Below, piece after piece: positions 58,365 through 64,000 of a stretch of 64,000 nucleotides of DNA. A program made the translations under genes and the position numbers. The notes beneath the pieces were generated by a model. That model ran no database searches, had not been told where the DNA came from, and saw only the letters and a list, made by a program, of their open reading frames with translations. How positions within the stretch are numbered: position 1 is the first letter of the stretch; every line of letters begins with the position of its first letter. Origin of the DNA: Caenorhabditis remanei (lineage: Eukaryota; Nematoda; Chromadorea; Rhabditida; Rhabditidae); assembly GCF_010183535.1 (NCBI RefSeq), contig NC_071329.1, forward strand, positions 4,154,001-4,218,000. The letters run 5' to 3'.

Positions 58365-60529
58365 GAATCTTTTTTCTTTTTTTGCTTTCATCCCTTCGAT
58401 ATTCCAAAATTTCCATTTCCTTTTGTTTTGACATTATAATAAGAAAAGGCTGTTGAGTCGAGTGTTTGTCGGCTCTCTCTCGCAGTACAATACGGCTTCA
58501 CATCATGCGTCGATGTACAGGTAATCGCGCGCACTCGAGACAAAAGTTGCTCACGGAGCAAGAGAGAGCGGTGGGTTCGTATTTGATCTACCACCACCGC
58601 CATAACAAGACAAAAGTTTATTGAAAACCGTATTAGGCGTATAAGTAAGTGGATAGTTTTGGGGCATTTGTTTTGTGTGCTTTGTGTGTAGCTTAAGACA
58701 AAATTCTGATTTTCTGATTTCTGTTTTTGATGATTTTGGTTTGATTACTGTATGATAGGTCATTTTTAATGTCAAAAAACTATTTTCTTTACCAAACTCT
58801 TAGATTTTTTACTGAAACTTCATTTTCCTTAAAAATGAAAAATTCTAAAAATTACCAACTTTTGAGATGACGTCACGGCTTCAGAAAAGGCTCCGGTCTT
58901 TTGAATTTTTGATATGTTATAGAACAAGTGTAGATCTCCGTTTTTGCAGTTGGCAACTTTTTTGTACGACCTCTCCCTGAGCAGTTATGGCGTCATGAAG
59001 ACCGAGCCTTCCTCCACTTGGCAGTAAGCAAAGTTCAAAGCGTTGTATCTTTGCAGGGAGGTGTTGTACAAAAAAGTTGTCAACTACAAAAATGGAGATC
59101 TTGATTTGATCTACTAGATGGTATAAAATTCAAAACAGTGTGGTGAAAGGTAAGCCTTGACGTGGTCAGCGAAACTTCACAAATATTGAGTATCTTTCTT
59201 GGCTTAGCAGGTGAGTTCTGTTATTTAGAAAGTTTTGAACTTTTTTGGTTTTTTGGTTGATGAATAACATACAAAGCCTTTTAATTCCAAAAATCAATTT
59301 AATTTCCCACAGAAATTTCTAGGAATCCGGATCACTTCAAAACTGCTACAGTACACCCAAGTGACTTGTGACAATTCTCAAACTTTGATTTGTAGGTGTC
59401 AGGAGACGCAGAAAACGCAAAAATGTTTCTTTTTCTGGAATCAGCGTGTCTGGAAGTGCCTATAGATAAAATAATTGAAAAATGCGAATTTTTCGAAAAT
59501 TTCGGGTCTCGGAGCTCCCTTCCAGCTCTTTTCAATTCAAACGCGCCGAAGGCGCGCCTTTGAGTCAAGACAGTGAACTTTTAGTCCTCGTCCTTGTTTG
59601 GCACTTTTAGGTCGTGTGGTATCCCCTGTTTGATCCCTTAAACCCTTTATCCACCATCTAATTTAGCTGCCATCCCAAAAATTCAAATATTCCATTCTTG
59701 CCCCAACCAATTAAACCGAAGACACCACACACGCACGCCTTCAATGTCTTCTTATTCTTCTCATTTTTATTACCAGTTATCTGCTCCTGCTGCTCACATA
59801 TGTTACAAGTTATACGGGGGGGAGGGGGGGAGGCCAGATGGCCCCCCAGTAAAATGGTTGTCGTAAAAGTTGAAGATGGGGGGGGGGGGGGGGGGGGGGA
59901 CAATGACGTGGCAATAGGACGCTTAATTTACAATATTTTTGGTGATATTTAAACATGTAGCAATATTGTGCGTCGTCGTCCCGGTTTACCACATCATCGT
60001 GTTTGTTGACTTTTTGCTGATGATTGGATTGGGAGGACCGAAATGTTTTAATTGAAAACATTGGATTTTGGTGCGTTTTCTCTTCAAAAACCCAGTTTCG
60101 CGCGGTTTGATCAAAGAAACACACTTTCACAGGGGTGCGAGGCGTAAGGTCCGCAACGAAAAGTTTTGAATTTACCGGCCGAGTCGCGATGCGTGCGCGT
60201 CGCGTTTTTCATTGAAAATTTCAGAAAATTCTAATAAACTTTTATTATTGACGCTTTATATGTATCTGCTAAAAACCGTTCTAAACGCCACAATTCCCGT
60301 TCTTCTCTCTCAAGATGAGATTTTGCGGAAGAGTTTTTCCGCGCGGCCGTGTGTGTAGTCCTCTCGGACAAGATTTTTGCTCAATTTCTTGTTTTCCCAC
60401 TTTTTCAACAAATTTTCGTAGTTTTTTCCTGTTTTCGTGATTTTCTGAAGTATCGAAATCTGCAAAAGTCGCTTTTTTACATTTTCCCGTTTTTCATGAT
60501 TTCCACCCTTCCCAGCTAGACAGTCTGAC
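58365..60529. other. Intergenic with repeat modules and a G tract
   Basis: The part 58860-59110 holds an inverted pair of the TTTTTGTAGTTGACAACTTTTTTGTAC module. A long G run is at 59878-59899. The part 60240-60480 resembles an arm of the TTAA palindrome (GTGTAGTCCTCTCGGACAAG). No gene is supported. Confidence 0.5.
59878..59899 (+). repeat. 22-base G homopolymer
   Basis: An uninterrupted run of 22 G. A second G-rich stretch (GGGGGGAGGGGGGGAGG) lies 50-65 bases upstream. Both can form G-quadruplexes. Confidence 0.95.
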
Positions 60530-60993
60530 CAGGGATGTGCGGAACGGAAATCGGAAATTCCGAAATTTCCGACTATTTTCGGGACTGTTTTCCGTTTGAG
60601 AGCAATTTCCGTCATTTCCGGATTTTATTTTCGGAACTTTCGGAAATTTCCGATTTCCGAGAAAATTTTTCGGAAATGTTTTTTTCCGAAATTTCCGAAA
60701 TTCCATATATTTTCATGATGATAAAAAAGAGAATTTGTGCGGAATCGAGAGAAATTGCTCTCAATCCAACGTGAACGGTGTCAAAACGTCCCACCTGAGT
60801 CAAAATTTACACAATTTTTAGTTTTTACTGCATATTTATTGATTTTGACTATGAAAAGTTTGAAAAACCGAGTTTCCGAAATTTCCGGAATTTCCGAAAA
60901 GAATAATTCGGAAAATTTCCGAGTTCCGACATTTCGGAAAATGAAATTCGGTAAAGTTCCGATTTCCGAAATTTTTATTTCCGCACATCCCTG
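60530..60993. mobile_element. Non-autonomous hAT-like element made of TTTCCGAAA units
   Basis: The ends are CAGGGATGTGCGGAA and TTCCGCACATCCCTG. AGTCTGAC flanks both sides (60522-60529, 60994-61001), a perfect 8-bp duplication. The CAGGG terminus fits the hAT consensus. The interior is mostly TTTCCGAAATTTCCG, a self-complementary unit. Confidence 0.94.
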
Positions 60994-62194
60994 AGTCTGA
61001 CCCCTATAAACCATTCCCTCAAATCCCACCTTCCACCTTCTACCTAATCAAGCCCAAAAAATGAACAAATAAATCGCCAGCCGGTTGGTTACCTCCTAAT
61101 CCCTCCAAGTAAACCATGCATATTTAGTGAGGGGGCAATGACGTCTAATCTCCCGGGTTACAATTTGGCGCAAAATCATCTCCCGGTCCCGGCTATTATG
61201 AGATTACGGACCGCCCGTGTGTGTATGTGGTGGGAGAGGATCATTGTTTCTTTAGGGATAATTAGGCAAGGGGTTAAGTAGGTCAAATAACTGGGGTAGT
61301 AAGGAAAAGGTGTTGTTTTATTATAACGGGTGAATTTTTATGAGCGAGTAAATCTGGAGCCCCCCTTTCTATTTCCTGGCCAAAGTTATGGGAAGATGCT
61401 CGTTAAACATTCCGGACGCAGTTAGGAGACATATGGCCTCCGGTCGACATAACTTTTACTTAACCCCCTCTTTCATATGGGCGAACGGAAATAGGGTACA
61501 TTAACAAAAGCGTTGCAACTTTTGAATGGGTAGTTGGGATGCGAGTTTTTTGTTGCGCATTGCGGAAAAAATGTTTTCGAAAGTTTCTCAAAAAATTTGA
61601 ACATTTTAGTTTAAAGGCGCAACATTTAATAATTTTCCGGTGTTTTGAGTGATTTTTAGCTGTTTTTACTTAGTTTTTTCACAATTTCTTTGCCAAAAAC
61701 TGTGTAAATAAATGAAACTACCGTAATCTTTAAAGGCGCATGACAGAAAAATGTTTCAAAATGTTGATTTTTTTATTTTTTCGGTTTTTCACCGATTCTT
61801 TAAACTTTAATAGATTTTCAGCGTACTTTTAGGTTCTTAGATTCAATTTTTATATTATTTTTACAAAAAAAAATCGCTGAAAACCTCACTTTCTTCATAA
61901 AAATCTGCGATTTCATTTTTTGAACACTGTATCTTTAAAGACGCATGTCAAAAAATGTGTTTCTTTTCGAATATTAGGACTTTTTCTAGTTTATTCGAAT
62001 TTTTGTTAATTTCAGCTTGTATTTTTCGCATTTTTTGCTCAAAAAACATTCCAAAACTTCAATTTTCATGAAAAAACTCAAATTTTCAATAATTTAATTA
62101 CCGTAATATTTAAAGGCGCATCGCCAAATTCCTTCTCGGGTCTCGCCACGCCCTTCATTAAAAACATTTTAAAATTCAATTTCTTTCAATTTTC
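60994..62194. other. Intergenic, no gene seen
   Basis: AT-rich. The motif CTTTAAAGGCGCA(T) recurs near 61611, 61729, 61931 (degenerate) and 62109, suggesting a dispersed or tandem small repeat. No coding support. Confidence 0.5.
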
Positions 62195-62268
62195 ACACGG
62201 CCTCCTGCAGAGGCCCTCTCAAAGTACTGTGCGCAGTACATTGAGAGGGCCTTCGCTGGAGGCCGTGT
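62195..62268. ncRNA. Candidate small-RNA-type hairpin
   Basis: A single 74-base hairpin. ACACGGCCTCC pairs with GGAGGCCGTGT, and AGGCCCTCTCAA pairs with TTGAGAGGGCCT, with two or three mismatches between. The top GTACTG/CAGTAC closes on a loop of about four bases. The paired length of about 33 bp with small internal mismatches is in the range of microRNA precursors. It could also be a tiny palindromic repeat; the strand is undecided. Confidence 0.35.
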
Positions 62269-63271
62269 TTTCAGCATTTTTCAGAATTTTTCAGCCTTTT
62301 TCTCAAGTTTCCCTCATTTTCTTCACATTTCTGGTGTAATTTTCTTATTCCCCCACTCGAATTACCACTTGAAAATTGCATGTTTCCAACTTTGAAGTGT
62401 ACTCGTTAGGCTAGTCGACCCATAAAAATGAGTGTTTTTTTTTTTGGAGAACCCAATTTCTGTGTTCAAAGTTCTGTTTCTTGCACTTTTTCCGCCAGAG
62501 AAAGTTCAGAATTTTTAAATTTTTTTAATCTAAAAATTTCGAAAATTTCCGAAATTTCTCTCTGGAGAATTCAGAATCCGTCGGAATATCAAGTAGTACA
62601 TTATGCATGTTTTCAACATAACACTCGTCATCTAGATATAGGAAAAACCGATTAAAGCGATTAATTGGCTTGAAAACGACTTCTTTCTCTTTTTTGACCC
62701 AACGTTTAGACGTTTTCTATGTTGAAGTTTCGAATTTTGAATACAGAAAATTTATCGTTTTCAAAAGAAAATACATGTGATAGTTCTGTTCGAAACTTCG
62801 CAATTTTGCTGCATAGTTTGTTTTTGAGCTCATTTTTTCTAGTTTTCGACCGCTTTTTCTGAATTTCATATAGTTTTGACGCTGATATTTGTTTATTTTG
62901 TGCGGTTGTTGATTCCTTTTAAAACTAAGTTGTTTCCAGACACACATTACTTTTTGCAGTTTCGCCGCATAATTTGTTTTCTGAGCGTTGTTATCTATAT
63001 TTTCAGCAGTTTTGAACTTTATTTTCAGAGTTTTGAATTCTTGTACGAGTCAAAAGTGTCAAATCATTTTGAAAAACCAATTAGCTTCGATCAAAATCTT
63101 TTCTTTTGCAATTTCGCCGCATAATTTGTTTTCTGAGGGATATCGCAGATTTAACCAATTTTTGCCTCAAAATGTTGTTACTTTTGCTGCTCGAAAACAT
63201 TGAATTTGAATGAAAAATATGTGAATTTTGCCGCAAAGGTTAGTTTTTGAGCGTTTTTCTTGGGTTTTAAG
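62269..63271. other. Intergenic, no gene seen
   Basis: AT-rich, with diffuse repeats of TTTTGC(A/C)GTTTCGCCGCATA(A/G)TTTG near 62810, 62957 and 63107. No coding support. Confidence 0.5.
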
Positions 63272-63491
63272 CATAGTTGTCAAGGCCCGGGCAAATTGGC
63301 GCGATAGTCAAATTTTCAAATTTTTTCAATTTTTTCTTCGAAAAAGTCAAATTTTCGACTATTGTTCAGAATTAGAAGAAATTCTGATAAAATTGTCAGA
63401 AATAATCACATTTTCGATGAAAAATTGAAAAAATTTCGATAAAAAATTGGAAAAAAAGGTCATTTTTTGAAGCCGGGCCTTGACAACAATG
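63272..63491. mobile_element. Non-autonomous hAT-like element, CATAGTTGTCAAGG ends
   Basis: The ends are CATAGTTGTCAAGGCCCGG and CCGGGCCTTGACAACAATG. GTTTTAAG flanks it at 63264-63271 and 63492-63499. The interior is AT-rich, with TTTTCGACTATT and TTTTCGATGAAAA. It is the same family as 24842-25052. Confidence 0.9.
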
Positions 63492-63499
63492 GTTTTAAG

Positions 63500-63780
63500 C
63501 AGACTTGTCACGGGCCGGGTCACAGTACAAAAATTTGAAAATTTGAATTTTTTTGAAAATTTTTTGATTTTTTCGCAAAAAAAAGTCGAATTTTCGACTA
63601 TGTTTTTACATATCGATAAAACTCAAGTGTACATAGGATTTTTGACGATTTTTGATGAAAATTTTAAATAATTTCGAAAATTTTGTGAAAAAATTGTGCT
63701 CATTTTTTGACTCCGGGCCGGCAACTTTCTCTACCGGCCCGACGGGCCGAGCCGGGCCGGGCCGATATTTTGCAAGTATG
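63500..63780. mobile_element. Non-autonomous hAT-like element, CAGACTTGTCA ends
   Basis: The ends are CAGACTTGTCACGGGCCGGG and GATATTTTGCAAGTATG. The left flank GTTTTAAG (63492-63499) is shared with the previous element, and the right flank GTTTTAAG is at 63781-63788. GGCCCG blocks are present at both ends. Confidence 0.9.
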
Positions 63781-64000
63781 GTTTTAAGTGATTTTCTGTA
63801 TCTTCTCGAGCTTTCTCATGCGTACATACCGTAAAAACTGTAATAGAAGGGCACCCCGAGATGTCAGTTCTAGACGGTATATCTCGCTTTCCAAAAAATA
63901 TATCAAAAAGTTGTCAACTGACAAAAAATTATTCAATATCCATTGAATATTTCATTAGTTGGTAAAATTTTCATAGCTGTGAAACCCGCCGAGCCATAAT

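Overview
This is nuclear DNA of a nematode, almost certainly Caenorhabditis. The genes have many very short introns (43-52 bp) ending in TTTTCAG or TTCCAG. Trans-splice-type acceptors sit just upstream of several start codons. Nematode-specific families are present: an Sra-type serpentine chemoreceptor family and a DB-domain secreted protein. Intergenic and intronic DNA is AT-rich and packed with small inverted-repeat transposons. The species cannot be fixed from the sequence alone.

Gene layout. Positions 1-11,063 hold a tandem array of three chemoreceptor genes on the minus strand: one cut by the window edge and probably broken (1-938), and two complete 355-residue genes (1572-4038 and 8599-11063). 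From 11 to 32 kb I find no conventional gene, only nested transposons and segmental repeats; the most notable is a 1.7-kb inverted-repeat element carrying an intron-containing gene for an acidic/basic low-complexity protein (18127-19829). At 34745-36010 lies an acireductone dioxygenase homologue that has lost all four metal ligands. From 43 to 58 kb is a compact gene cluster: two paralogous DOMON/cytochrome b561 membrane proteins on the plus strand (43268-48468 and 51842-56693), a PABPN1-like RNA-binding protein on the minus strand between them (48806-49453), a DB-domain secreted protein (57057-58088) and a tRNA-Ala(AGC) gene (58293-58364). The rest is intergenic.

Mobile DNA. Fourteen non-autonomous inverted-repeat elements in this window have 8-bp target-site duplications (nine perfect, three at 7/8, two at 6/8), the pattern of hAT-type insertion. 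They have unrelated interiors, mostly made of simple-sequence arrays that fold back on themselves. There are also two TA-flanked CAGTACC elements, a TTAA-flanked 716-bp palindrome with its empty site preserved in a nearby duplicate, a degenerate mariner in an intron of the first cytochrome b561 gene, and a 3.35-kb palindrome into which the gene-carrying element has jumped. Because the opposite arm of that palindrome preserves the empty site, this insertion can be read directly.

Functional outlook. The chemoreceptors are expected in sensory neuron membranes. The b561 proteins are predicted trans-membrane ascorbate-type electron carriers or ferric reductases. The dioxygenase homologue is a predicted pseudoenzyme. 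I see no evidence that these genes form a pathway together; the two arrays look like products of local duplication.
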